Origin: PNON01 sp964387025 | GTDB taxonomy: Bacteria; Chloroflexota; Anaerolineae; Anaerolineales; Anaerolineaceae | DNA length: 64,000 bases | Direction: 5' to 3' | Assembly: GCA_964387025.1 (NCBI GenBank) | Contig: CAYLUZ010000008.1 | Span: 62,001 to 126,000, forward strand | Shown: piece by piece, positions 42,324 through 50,664 of the stretch | How the letters are laid out: the number at the start of each line of letters is the position of its first letter | Position numbering within the stretch: position 1 is the stretch's first letter | The notes under the pieces: model-generated | Database searches by the model: none | Told to the model about the DNA's origin: nothing | What the model saw: the letters and a program-made list of their open reading frames with translations, nothing else | Position numbers and translations under genes: made by a program

Positions 42324-43388
42324 TCAACAAATACGCGGCAAAATCTCACCTGCAAGCATTGTTATTATTCTGGACGAACCATAAGGGGTAACTAAAACCA
42401 CACAACCTGGGTCAGTACTTTCAACAGTCCCAATAATGACACCATCTTTACCATACGGATGACTTTGGATTGTATTTAATGCGGATTCGGCTTCTCCAGG
42501 AGGAACGAAGGCGATTAGTTTTCCCTCATTGGCAAGGTAGAGCGGGTCGAAACCCAACATTTCACATACAGCCTTCACGGCTGGTTTCACGGGTATCATA
42601 CTCTCATCGATCCGAATTGAGACATGGCTTTGCTTAGCAATTTCATTCAATGTTGTTGCTAATCCACCACGTGTTGGGTCGCGTAATACATGTACATTGG
42701 GGGCTTTTTCCAATAGCTGCTCGACTAATGAATTTAATGGAGCGACATCTGAATTAATCTTCACTTCAAATGATAACTCATTTCTTGCGCTTAAAACTGC
42801 TATACCGTGATCTCCAAGGGATCCTGAAAGAATAACTTTATCTCCGGGTCTAGCATTACACCCGGAAATTGTTCCTCGATTAAATGGTATAACCCCGAAT
42901 CCGGTTGTGGAAATAAATAATTTATCTGCTTTCCCTTTCTCAACAACCTTTGTATCTCCTGCCACAATAAGTACTCCAGCTTCCTTCGCTGCATCAGCCA
43001 TGGAATGTACAATATTATCAAGTTCGAGAATTGAAAGACCCTCTTCCAAAATGAATGAAGCAGTTAAATACATGGGAACAGCACCAAGCATGCAAACATC
43101 ATTTACAGTTCCACAGACAGCCAATCGACCAATATCACCCCCGGGAAAAAATATGGGATTAACTACATGTGCATCAGTACTGATAACCGGAGTGCCCTGC
43201 AAAAGTGATTGATCCATTCGAGCAGCATCATCACCTTGATCCAGAAAAGGGTTGGAAAAGTACTTTTGAAATACAGATCGGATAAGATCATGAGTTAATT
43301 TTCCGCCACTACCATGACCAAGGATGATTGTATCTTTATGTGATAATGGCACAGGGCAAACAGGACCATTTGAAATATTTGAAATCAT
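42324..43388 (-). CDS. hypE: Hydrogenase maturation factor HypE
   Basis: 354 residues. The PurM-like fold starts with LGHGSGGKLTHDLI and contains DAHVVNPIFFPGGDIGRLAV, VAGDTKVVEKG, LRDPTRGGLATTLNEIA. The last residues are ILPRIC; the terminal Cys receives carbamoyl from HypF and is dehydrated to a thiocyanate, the source of cyanide ligands. The start overlaps the hypD stop (ATGA). All key features are intact. Confidence 0.97.
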   Translation of the reverse strand: MISNISNGPVCPVPLSHKDTIILGHGSGGKLTHDLIRSVFQKYFSNPFLDQGDDAARMDQSLLQGTPVISTDAHVVNPIFFPGGDIGRLAVCGTVNDVCMLGAVPMYLTASFILEEGLSILELDNIVHSMADAAKEAGVLIVAGDTKVVEKGKADKLFISTTGFGVIPFNRGTISGCNARPGDKVILSGSLGDHGIAVLSARNELSFEVKINSDVAPLNSLVEQLLEKAPNVHVLRDPTRGGLATTLNEIAKQSHVSIRIDESMIPVKPAVKAVCEMLGFDPLYLANEGKLIAFVPPGEAESALNTIQSHPYGKDGVIIGTVESTDPGCVVLVTPYGSSRIITMLAGEILPRIC

Positions 43389-44479
43389 ATTGTGGCGATC
43401 TTTCTATAACGATAGTAGGCGGAGCAGGCGCCTTCATTTGAAACCATTGGTGCACCAAGCGGATTTTCCGGCGTGCAAAGGGTACCGAAAGCTGGACAAT
43501 CATATGGTTTCTTGTTGCCTTGCAGGATTTGACCTGAAATGCAAATCTCTGATTCTTTTGTTTGTATATGACCCAACCTAAATTTCTTTTCAGCATCATA
43601 ATCTGCATATTCAGGGTTAAGAGATAACCCGCTCATGGGAATGTTACCAATTCCCCTCCAGTTGCGGTCAACCGGCTGAAATACTCTATTTATAATATTT
43701 TGTGCAGCCACGTTTCCAGGTTCTGTAACTGCTCTTGAATAAGAATTACACACCTTGAATTCTTCCCCTTCAAGCATCCTGACACAATCCACCAAACCAG
43801 TCAGGAGATCGACTGGTTCAAAACCTGTGACTGCAATAGGTACTTTGTACTTTGCTGCAATGGCAGGATACTCCCAATAACCCATCACAGCACAAACATG
43901 ACCTGCAGCCAAAAATCCTTGAACCCTATTTGCTGGAGATGATAGTATAGCTTCTATCGCCTGTGGAACCCGTACCTGAGATACTAACAGGGAGAAATTT
44001 GTTATTCCCAATGCTGCTGCTTGAATTACACTCATTGCATTTGCCGGGGCAGTTGTTTCAAAACCGATCGCGAAAAAAACTACCTGTTTATCCGGGTTAT
44101 TCTTTGCAAGTTGCACAGCATCCAATGGAGAATACACAACCTTAATATTTCCACCATTTGCACGAACAGTAAACAGATCTTTTTCGGAGCCAGGCACACG
44201 GAGCATATCTCCGTAGCTGGTGAGAATGAAATCTGGATCAGATGCCAGGGCAATCGACTTATCAATCATTTCAAGTGGTGTAACGCAAACCGGGCAACCT
44301 GGACCATGAACCAGCTCAATATTATCTGGAAGGAGTTGGTCGATACCATAATGCATAAATGAATGAGTTTGCCCGCCGCAGATCTCCATTATTACCCATG
44401 GGTGTTTTGCTATTTGTTGTAATTCTATAACTAATAGCTTAACCCGGTTGGCATCCCGAAATTCCTCAGTGAATTTCAT
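43385..44479 (-). CDS. hypD: Hydrogenase maturation factor HypD
   Basis: 364 residues. HypD carries a [4Fe-4S] cluster and, with HypC, is the scaffold that builds the Fe(CN)2CO unit. Motifs: MEICGGQTHSFMHYGIDQLL, LVHGPGCPVCVTP, FFAIGFETTAPANA, HVCAVMGYWEY, ITGFEPVDLLTG-like (VTGFEPVDLLTG) and the C-terminal cluster cysteines (PFDCPAFGTLCTPENPLGA-like). Overlaps hypC and hypE by four bases each, so the three are translationally coupled. Confidence 0.97.
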   Translation of the reverse strand: MKFTEEFRDANRVKLLVIELQQIAKHPWVIMEICGGQTHSFMHYGIDQLLPDNIELVHGPGCPVCVTPLEMIDKSIALASDPDFILTSYGDMLRVPGSEKDLFTVRANGGNIKVVYSPLDAVQLAKNNPDKQVVFFAIGFETTAPANAMSVIQAAALGITNFSLLVSQVRVPQAIEAILSSPANRVQGFLAAGHVCAVMGYWEYPAIAAKYKVPIAVTGFEPVDLLTGLVDCVRMLEGEEFKVCNSYSRAVTEPGNVAAQNIINRVFQPVDRNWRGIGNIPMSGLSLNPEYADYDAEKKFRLGHIQTKESEICISGQILQGNKKPYDCPAFGTLCTPENPLGAPMVSNEGACSAYYRYRKIATI

Positions 44480-44727
44480 GTGTTCTGATCCTCCAAAGCA
44501 CCGAGGTCATCCATCTCTTTTAAAAGGCTTAGTGTTTCCATGGCTTCCGATTCACTGAGTAAGGAAATGGCAAAACCAACATGGATGATGGCGTATTCAC
44601 CGATTTGTGCGTCCGGAAGTGTTTCAAAACAAGCTTCACGGACAACTCCACCAAAATCCACTTTACCCATTAATAGTGATTCTTTATGATACAGTTCAGT
44701 AATTTTTCCTGGTACTCCAAGACACAT
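44476..44727 (-). CDS. hypC: Hydrogenase maturation chaperone HypC
   Basis: 83 residues beginning MCLGVPGKITEL. The Met-removed N-terminal Cys2 and a later His (IIHVGFAISLLSESEAMETL) are the iron-binding pair. HypC carries the iron centre from HypD to the hydrogenase large subunit. One HypC only is in the cluster. One base separates it from the end of hypF. Confidence 0.97.
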   Translation of the reverse strand: MCLGVPGKITELYHKESLLMGKVDFGGVVREACFETLPDAQIGEYAIIHVGFAISLLSESEAMETLSLLKEMDDLGALEDQNT

Positions 44728-44728
44728 G

Positions 44729-47017
44729 TTATATTTCCCTTTTGTAATTTAGCCCAGCGATCACTGCCTGTCCTAGGCTGATACACCCGTCATTAGGCGG
44801 GAGAAGTTTATGGAATATGAAATTTATACCATTCTTCTTGAATAAACGAACGGTTTTAGTGAGAAGTAAACTATTTTGCCAAACTCCACCACTTAATGCT
44901 ACAGTATCACAATCAAATTCTTTCATGACATTTTCTATTGATTCAATGGATAAATGAGCGATAGTATTGTGGAACCTGGCAGAAATTATTTTTGGTTGGA
45001 CATTTTTCTTAAGATCAGCGATGATCGAATTAATAATGGGTAATACATTAATTATTCCATCTTGGATCGTATAGGGGTAGATTCCGTCTTCATCTGGATC
45101 AGCCAAGGCTTCCAGCTCAATTGCTGCCTGACCTTCATAACTTACTTCCTGACGGACACCGATCATTGAGGAGACTGCATCAAATAACCTGCCCATCGAT
45201 GAATTTTGAGATATATTGATTTTCTTTTCGATTTGATCCTTTAGCAACCCGGCTTCACTAGCGGAACAATATTGTGCCGATGCAAAACTGGAGTCCCAGG
45301 TTAAACCGAGGGCAGTCAAATATGCCAGGGCAATCCTATAGGGCTTTTTTATCGCCAGGTCACCTCCCGGCAATGGAAGATATTGTAAATGACCGATTCG
45401 TTTATATGATAAAGCATTTCCTACAAGAATCTCACCGCCCCAGATATTACCATCCTGACCATAACCGGTACCGTCATAACACAGAGCGATCACGTTTTTA
45501 TCCATAGGATAATTGTTCTCAGCTAGGCATGAAGCCAGGTGGGCATGGTGATGTTGTATCTGCGTGACTGGAATTTTATTCTCTTCCGCCATAATAGCTG
45601 CAAAGCGGGTGGATAAATAGTCAGGATGAAGATCACAAGCAATAACTGCTGGAGTGAATTGAAAGAGATCAAAGTATTTTTGGATGGATATCTCATAATC
45701 CTTATATGCTTGAAGGTTGTCCAGGTCGCCGATAAAATGACTTACGAATGCTTGTTTATTTTGAACTAGTGTGAAAGTATTCTTTAGTAAAGCGCCGGTT
45801 GCAAAGACTGGTGGGAGATCTTCCGCGATCAAAATGGGGTCAGGTGAGTAACCGCGTGCCCTGCGTATAGGTATAGAATAGTTGGTATTAGATTGATACA
45901 CTGAATCATCCACGCGGTTAAGAATTGGCCGGTTATGGCCAAGAAAACCATCTGCAATATGATTAAGATGGTTAATTGCAGATTCGTCTTCAATAAGCAT
46001 AGGTTCATCACTAATGTTTCCACTTGTCATGACCAAAACATCAGGGTAGGTTGTTGACGGTTCTGTGATCAAGAAATGTAGTGGTGTGTAAGGAAGCATA
46101 AATCCAAGCGTATTTTGTCGTGGAGCATTTTGTTGCAGTGCAGATGGTCTTGAGGGAAGAATAACTATAGGGTGCTGAGGTGAGAGGAGCTTATTTTCAT
46201 CCTCTGCTGATAGATAGCAATATTTCCCTATAGTTGGGGCATCATATGCCATAAGCGCAAATGGTTTATCGCTACGCAGCTTCCCTTTCCTTAGGCGAGT
46301 GATCGCTTCTGGATTGGAAGCATCACAAGCAAGTTGATATCCTCCAAGCCCTTTCAGAGCAAGTATTCCACCGCTCTGGATCAAGGTTCTTGATATTTGT
46401 AATGCTTCTTCACGTTTTAGTACTGGCTGATTATCCTTATAATATGTTAGTTCTGGACCACAGATATGACAGGCTATAGGTTCTGCATGAAACCGGCGGT
46501 TTCCCGGATCAGAATATTCATGACGGCATTCTGGACACATCGGAAAGCCTGCCATGGATGTAAATGCACGGTCGTACGGCATCTCCCGAATAATGGAGAA
46601 TCGTGGACCACAGTTAGTGCAATTAATAAATGGGTAGCGATATCTCCTGTTTGTTGGATCAAATAATTCAGCCTGACATTCCGAGCATATAGCCATGTCC
46701 GGCGGAACAAGAGAATAGGCACCAGGAAAAATGTCACTTTCAAGGATTGTGAATCCAGCATATTCAAAAGGTGTGATCGGTTCTCGACAGATAGTATCAA
46801 TCCGCGATAGCGGTGGAGCATTGGATTGGATCTGGTTGTAAAATATTTCTAAAACATCCGGTGAACTGGTTGCTTCAATGATCACTCCAGAAGACGTATT
46901 CCTAACTGTACCTGAAATTTCAAGTCTTTTGGCTAAATTATAAATAAATGGGCGGAAGCCAACCCCCTGCACTATTCCCTGTATCTTGATCCTGGTCGAA
47001 ATATAACCTAATCTCAT
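44729..47017 (-). CDS. hypF: Carbamoyltransferase HypF
   Basis: 762 residues from the ATG at 47017, two bases after the hypB stop; an upstream ATG at 47041 would overlap hypB. Domains: acylphosphatase (IQGIVQGVGFRPFIYNLAKR), two zinc fingers (CSECQAELFDP ... CTNCGPRFSI; CPECRHEYSDP ... CHICGPEL), a YrdC-like domain (LKGLGGYQLACDA, LMAYDAPTIGKY), and a Kae1-like carbamoyltransferase (QHHHAHLASCLAE, CYDGTGYGQDGNIWGGE, LSGGVWQNSLL). HypF makes carbamoyl-adenylate from carbamoyl phosphate and transfers it to HypE. Full length, all motifs intact. Confidence 0.96.
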   Translation of the reverse strand: MRLGYISTRIKIQGIVQGVGFRPFIYNLAKRLEISGTVRNTSSGVIIEATSSPDVLEIFYNQIQSNAPPLSRIDTICREPITPFEYAGFTILESDIFPGAYSLVPPDMAICSECQAELFDPTNRRYRYPFINCTNCGPRFSIIREMPYDRAFTSMAGFPMCPECRHEYSDPGNRRFHAEPIACHICGPELTYYKDNQPVLKREEALQISRTLIQSGGILALKGLGGYQLACDASNPEAITRLRKGKLRSDKPFALMAYDAPTIGKYCYLSAEDENKLLSPQHPIVILPSRPSALQQNAPRQNTLGFMLPYTPLHFLITEPSTTYPDVLVMTSGNISDEPMLIEDESAINHLNHIADGFLGHNRPILNRVDDSVYQSNTNYSIPIRRARGYSPDPILIAEDLPPVFATGALLKNTFTLVQNKQAFVSHFIGDLDNLQAYKDYEISIQKYFDLFQFTPAVIACDLHPDYLSTRFAAIMAEENKIPVTQIQHHHAHLASCLAENNYPMDKNVIALCYDGTGYGQDGNIWGGEILVGNALSYKRIGHLQYLPLPGGDLAIKKPYRIALAYLTALGLTWDSSFASAQYCSASEAGLLKDQIEKKINISQNSSMGRLFDAVSSMIGVRQEVSYEGQAAIELEALADPDEDGIYPYTIQDGIINVLPIINSIIADLKKNVQPKIISARFHNTIAHLSIESIENVMKEFDCDTVALSGGVWQNSLLLTKTVRLFKKNGINFIFHKLLPPNDGCISLGQAVIAGLNYKREI

Positions 47018-47018
47018 A

Positions 47019-47693
47019 CTAGTTACTTCTGAAATCCACATGAACGGAAGTGACCCACTTTACCCAATCATCCATTCCTTCACCTGTTTTACAGGATATT
47101 GGAAAATTGACCAATTTTGGGTTGAGCATTTTTACACCGCTTACGAAATAATCCATTTTAAAAGGTACATAAGGAAGCAGGTCGATCTTATTTATGATGA
47201 GAGCATCGACAGCTGAATACATAGCCGGGTATTTATAGGGTTTGTCATCACCTTCTGGAATTGAGGCGACTAAAATATTTTTATAAGTTCCCAGTTTAAA
47301 AGCCGCGGGACATACAAGATTTCCTACATTCTCAACAAGCACAAGATCGAGAGATTTCAGATCAAGGTTATCCAATCCTGACCTTATCATATTCGCATCC
47401 AGATGGCAATCTCCGCCAGTGTTGATCTGAACTGCCGGCAATCCCAATTTGGAGATCTTATCTGCATCAATCGTGGCCGCTGATGTATCACCTTCTATGA
47501 CCGCGATTCGGTATTTATCTGATAACTTTTCGATGATCTCTAAAATAAAACTTGTCTTTCCAGCACCAGGCGATGCCATAATATTGAACGCCATCACGCC
47601 ATTAGCTTTCAACAAATACGCATTTTTTATTGCGATCTGGTCATTAACTCCCAGGATATTTTCAACGACATTAATATGGATCGTCTGTGACAT
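47019..47693 (-). CDS. hypB: Hydrogenase nickel incorporation GTPase HypB
   Basis: 224 residues. SIMIBI GTPase with P-loop MASPGAGKTSFIL, EGDTSAATIDADKI, the nickel/zinc site GGDCHLDANMI (Cys-His), and NKIDLLPY. It delivers nickel with HypA. The His-rich nickel-storage N-terminus of some HypB proteins is absent. The gene lies three bases from the hypA stop. Confidence 0.96.
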   Translation of the reverse strand: MSQTIHINVVENILGVNDQIAIKNAYLLKANGVMAFNIMASPGAGKTSFILEIIEKLSDKYRIAVIEGDTSAATIDADKISKLGLPAVQINTGGDCHLDANMIRSGLDNLDLKSLDLVLVENVGNLVCPAAFKLGTYKNILVASIPEGDDKPYKYPAMYSAVDALIINKIDLLPYVPFKMDYFVSGVKMLNPKLVNFPISCKTGEGMDDWVKWVTSVHVDFRSN

Positions 47694-47695
47694 AA

Positions 47696-48046
47696 TTATT
47701 CGTCCTGTATGACTTCTATACTGTCTACCCTGAATTCATTTCCCTTGAGGATGGTTACATTTGATGAGCTGCACTTGGGGCAGGGTATCAATTCATCTAC
47801 TAGATCGTATTCATTCGTGCAATTATTGCATTGTAAATGACCGGGTATTCTCGTGAAATGCAATGTAGATTGAGCACAGATCGTGTCTTTGCTTATTATC
47901 TCCCAGTAGAAACTTATTGAATCATCAATAATACTGGATAAATTTCCTATTAGAAGATTAATTTCCGTTACACGGGATGCATTAGCTTTTTGGGCATGCC
48001 CCAATGCGATTGCTAAAATACTTTCAGTGACAGCCAATTCATGCAT
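47696..48046 (-). CDS. hypA: Nickel chaperone HypA
   Basis: 116 residues from the internal ATG at 48046, chosen because HypA needs Met1-His2 (MHELAVTESILAIAL) for nickel binding; the frame extends to 48073. The zinc ribbon is CNNCTNEYDL ... CPKCSSSNV. The rest matches HypA length. It passes nickel to HypB and the large subunit. Located just after the endopeptidase gene. Confidence 0.95.
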   Translation of the reverse strand: MHELAVTESILAIALGHAQKANASRVTEINLLIGNLSSIIDDSISFYWEIISKDTICAQSTLHFTRIPGHLQCNNCTNEYDLVDELIPCPKCSSSNVTILKGNEFRVDSIEVIQDE

Positions 48047-48091
48047 GGGCGAATTATAATCTAAATTGGACAAAAACAGGTGGAATTATAA

Positions 48092-48586
48092 TTACTGCTC
48101 AATATCCTGATTGATCCAATCCAACAACCATTCAATAGCAGTTTCAGAGGCGTTCAAAGCCTGGCTGGACAATGTATTTATAAAACCAAAATCCTTTCCG
48201 GGAATGGTTAGTAAAAATGAAACCGGGCTGTAATCATTCATTGATTTGGATATATCCAGCAGTGATTGTGGAGACATATGATGAGAGAGAGGTGAAAATT
48301 GATATCCTGGAATAAGCTTTAGGATTTCCAGCTCTCTTGAGCCAGTTCCAACACTGGCATCAATAAAACAAACCTCATCATAATTCTTGATCAGATCCGA
48401 CATCTCTGGTGTAAGTTGTAATGAAAAGAAGAAATCGGGAGAATTTCCCAGCCTGGCATAAAAATCATCATTATAGCCAGAAAATGCCACCCCAATCTTC
48501 TGGGCAGTTTTCTCAAGGGTATACCAACCAGCACCATCATCCTGCCGGTCTGGATTTCCATACGCAATGATCAGTTTTCGTTTCAT
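48092..48586 (-). CDS. [NiFe]-hydrogenase C-terminal endopeptidase (HoxW/HycI type)
   Basis: 164 residues from the ATG at 48586 (MKRKLIIAYGNPDRQDDGAGW); the frame extends to 48640. The GNPxRxDDGxG motif with its metal-sensing Asp is typical. A second acidic segment reads VCFIDASVGTGSRELEIL, and a metal-site His is likely in SHHMSPQSLLDISK. The enzyme cuts the large-subunit C-terminal tail after nickel insertion. That large subunit, next door, has such a tail. Position directly after the large subunit supports a dedicated protease. Confidence 0.92.
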   Translation of the reverse strand: MKRKLIIAYGNPDRQDDGAGWYTLEKTAQKIGVAFSGYNDDFYARLGNSPDFFFSLQLTPEMSDLIKNYDEVCFIDASVGTGSRELEILKLIPGYQFSPLSHHMSPQSLLDISKSMNDYSPVSFLLTIPGKDFGFINTLSSQALNASETAIEWLLDWINQDIEQ

Positions 48587-48647
48587 GAGATTAAGCTGGA
48601 CGATGCCAGATAAAACTGGCATCGTCATATGAGTTACCAATATCGAA

Positions 48648-50075
48648 TTAATTCCTGGATAAAGTCCGAATCAACTCACCATTTGAATCGACAATATCTA
48701 CGGAAATCGGCATTTTACCGACAGCATGCGTGGAACAAGAAAGACAGGGGTCATAAGCCCGAATTGCAGCTTCGATCCGATTTAGCATACCTTCCTTGAC
48801 ATCTGGGCCATGAACGTAGGTTTTCGCTACTGAATCGACAGCGTTGCTCATCGCCCAGTTATTATGACCTGTAGATACTATCAGGTTGACACTTGTGATC
48901 TGACCCATTTCATTGGTTTTATAATCATGAATAAGAGTTCCACGCGGGGCTTCGACCACACCTACACCGTGACCGGTAAAGTTTTGGTGAGTATTTAAAA
49001 TATCAGTGCTGAGAATATCTGGGTCATCCAATAATACTTTTACTCGTTCTGCGGCGAACAAGGCTTCGATCAAACGAGCATAATGATAATAAAGAGTATT
49101 TTCAACCGGTTTGCCATTATTAATCGCTTTCCAAACTTTTAATTCATCATTGGCAAGCGGTGTATCAATATGATCAGAGATATTCAATCGACCTAAAGGA
49201 CCAACCCGATAGACGCCATTTGGATAACCAAGTTTCTTGTAATATGGGAATTTGAGGTACGACCAGTTTTCCACGTGTTCTGAAATGTAAGACAGGTATT
49301 GGGTTGGGTCAAACCTTTCCAACTGGTCACCATCCTGGCTGACCAGACGGATATTACCATCGTACAGTTCAAGACCATTCTTGGGAGTAATTAGACCAAA
49401 GTATCCAGTTTTGAAAACAGCAAATTTATTAATATCTTCAGAATTCTTTGCTGCCCAATCCTTCATAATTACAATTCCGGTTTGGATGGTTGCAATGGCA
49501 TCATCTATTCCAGAAAGGATATTATCTCTTTCAGCACCCTGGAGAGCTTTATTTACTCCTCCGGGTACAGCAAAATTGGGATGTACACGTCTACCGCCAA
49601 GTGTGTGAATGATTTCCTGTCCAAATTTTCGTAACTGGACAGCTTTCACAGTTAATGCTGGATTCGCTTGAGCTAAACCAACAACATTACGTATAGCGGG
49701 ATCAGCATCAAAACCAAGTAAAAGATCTGGACCTGCGAGTTCAAAGAAATGCATGCCATGGCTTTGGATTATCTGCCCCATGTGCATTAACTCCCGCAAG
49801 AGATTTGCCGGGCGTGGTGGGACGGCTCCAACGATCTGATCGCCAGTTTTTGCAGACGCCAGGTGATGTGATACCGGACAAATCCCACAAATTCTGGGAG
49901 TAATCAACGGCATTTCGAAATACATTCTGCCTTCGCAGAATTTTTCGAATCCGCGAAATTCATTTACATGCAAATAAGCACGATCAACTGTATCGTTCGC
50001 ATTCATGTGAACGGTAACTTTTGCATGGCCTTCAATTCTTGTTACTGGTTCAATTGTAATTTTTTGTGCAACCAT
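48648..50075 (-). CDS. [NiFe]-hydrogenase large subunit (group 3, HoxH-like)
   Basis: 475 residues from the ATG at 50075, which has TTGGAGG upstream; the frame extends to 50087. The nickel-iron site motifs are RICGICPVSHH (N-terminal CxxC) and DPCLSCSTHAVGKM (C-terminal CxxC). MVAQKITIEPVTRIEGHAKV is the standard opening. About 25 residues follow the final His, giving the tail removed by the endopeptidase. The sequence around the N-terminal motif and the NAD-type partner subunits place it in the cytoplasmic group 3 (3c/3d-like). It is in one operon with the small and diaphorase subunits. Confidence 0.94.
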   Translation of the reverse strand: MVAQKITIEPVTRIEGHAKVTVHMNANDTVDRAYLHVNEFRGFEKFCEGRMYFEMPLITPRICGICPVSHHLASAKTGDQIVGAVPPRPANLLRELMHMGQIIQSHGMHFFELAGPDLLLGFDADPAIRNVVGLAQANPALTVKAVQLRKFGQEIIHTLGGRRVHPNFAVPGGVNKALQGAERDNILSGIDDAIATIQTGIVIMKDWAAKNSEDINKFAVFKTGYFGLITPKNGLELYDGNIRLVSQDGDQLERFDPTQYLSYISEHVENWSYLKFPYYKKLGYPNGVYRVGPLGRLNISDHIDTPLANDELKVWKAINNGKPVENTLYYHYARLIEALFAAERVKVLLDDPDILSTDILNTHQNFTGHGVGVVEAPRGTLIHDYKTNEMGQITSVNLIVSTGHNNWAMSNAVDSVAKTYVHGPDVKEGMLNRIEAAIRAYDPCLSCSTHAVGKMPISVDIVDSNGELIRTLSRN

Positions 50076-50087
50076 AAGAACCTCCAA

Positions 50088-50633
50088 TTAATGCCATTGC
50101 AATTTTTCGTCTTTTAATTCCGGCATCCGTCCCTGTGCCAGTTCAGCAAGAACATAGAAGATGGTATCAGCATCAGGTGGGCAACCAGGAACAAACAGGT
50201 CTACATCCACGATTTCGCTGAGAGCTCTTACTTTTGTCGGAACAGCTAGTTCAGGATCCGAAGGGATCTTACCGGATTCATCCGTACTCTCGGTCTCAAT
50301 GTATGCCCGACGCAACGATTCTTCTATTGTGAAGAAATTACGCATGGCTGGAACACCACCAAATACAGCACAATCACCGAGGGCGACGAGTGTCTTACAT
50401 TTGGAACGCATTCGAAGAACAACTTCTTCGTTAGCGGTATTATTAACACCGCCTTCAAGAATACCTACATCAACACCAGAATCATCAGGATGTTTAAGAT
50501 CAGTGATAGGTGTCGATCGTAAATCTGCAAGTTCGATAACCTGCAAAATTCTTTCATCAATATCAAGCAATGACATGTGGCATCCAGCACAGCCAGCCAA
50601 CCAATCAGATGATATCTTGGGTTTTGCCATCAT
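50088..50633 (-). CDS. [NiFe]-hydrogenase small subunit (HoxY-like)
   Basis: 181 residues. Four proximal-cluster cysteines: LAGCAGCHMSLLDID (two), LGDCAVFGGVPAMRN and VPGCPPDADTIFYV. It lacks the medial and distal cluster domain and any Tat signal, so it is the short cytoplasmic type. It passes electrons between the NiFe site and the NuoG/HoxU-like subunit encoded just upstream. Ribosome site GGAG is near the ATG. Two adjacent ATGs make the start uncertain by one residue. Confidence 0.94.
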   Translation of the reverse strand: MMAKPKISSDWLAGCAGCHMSLLDIDERILQVIELADLRSTPITDLKHPDDSGVDVGILEGGVNNTANEEVVLRMRSKCKTLVALGDCAVFGGVPAMRNFFTIEESLRRAYIETESTDESGKIPSDPELAVPTKVRALSEIVDVDLFVPGCPPDADTIFYVLAELAQGRMPELKDEKLQWH

Positions 50634-50664
50634 TTCTCCTTTCGATATATATACCGATAACTCT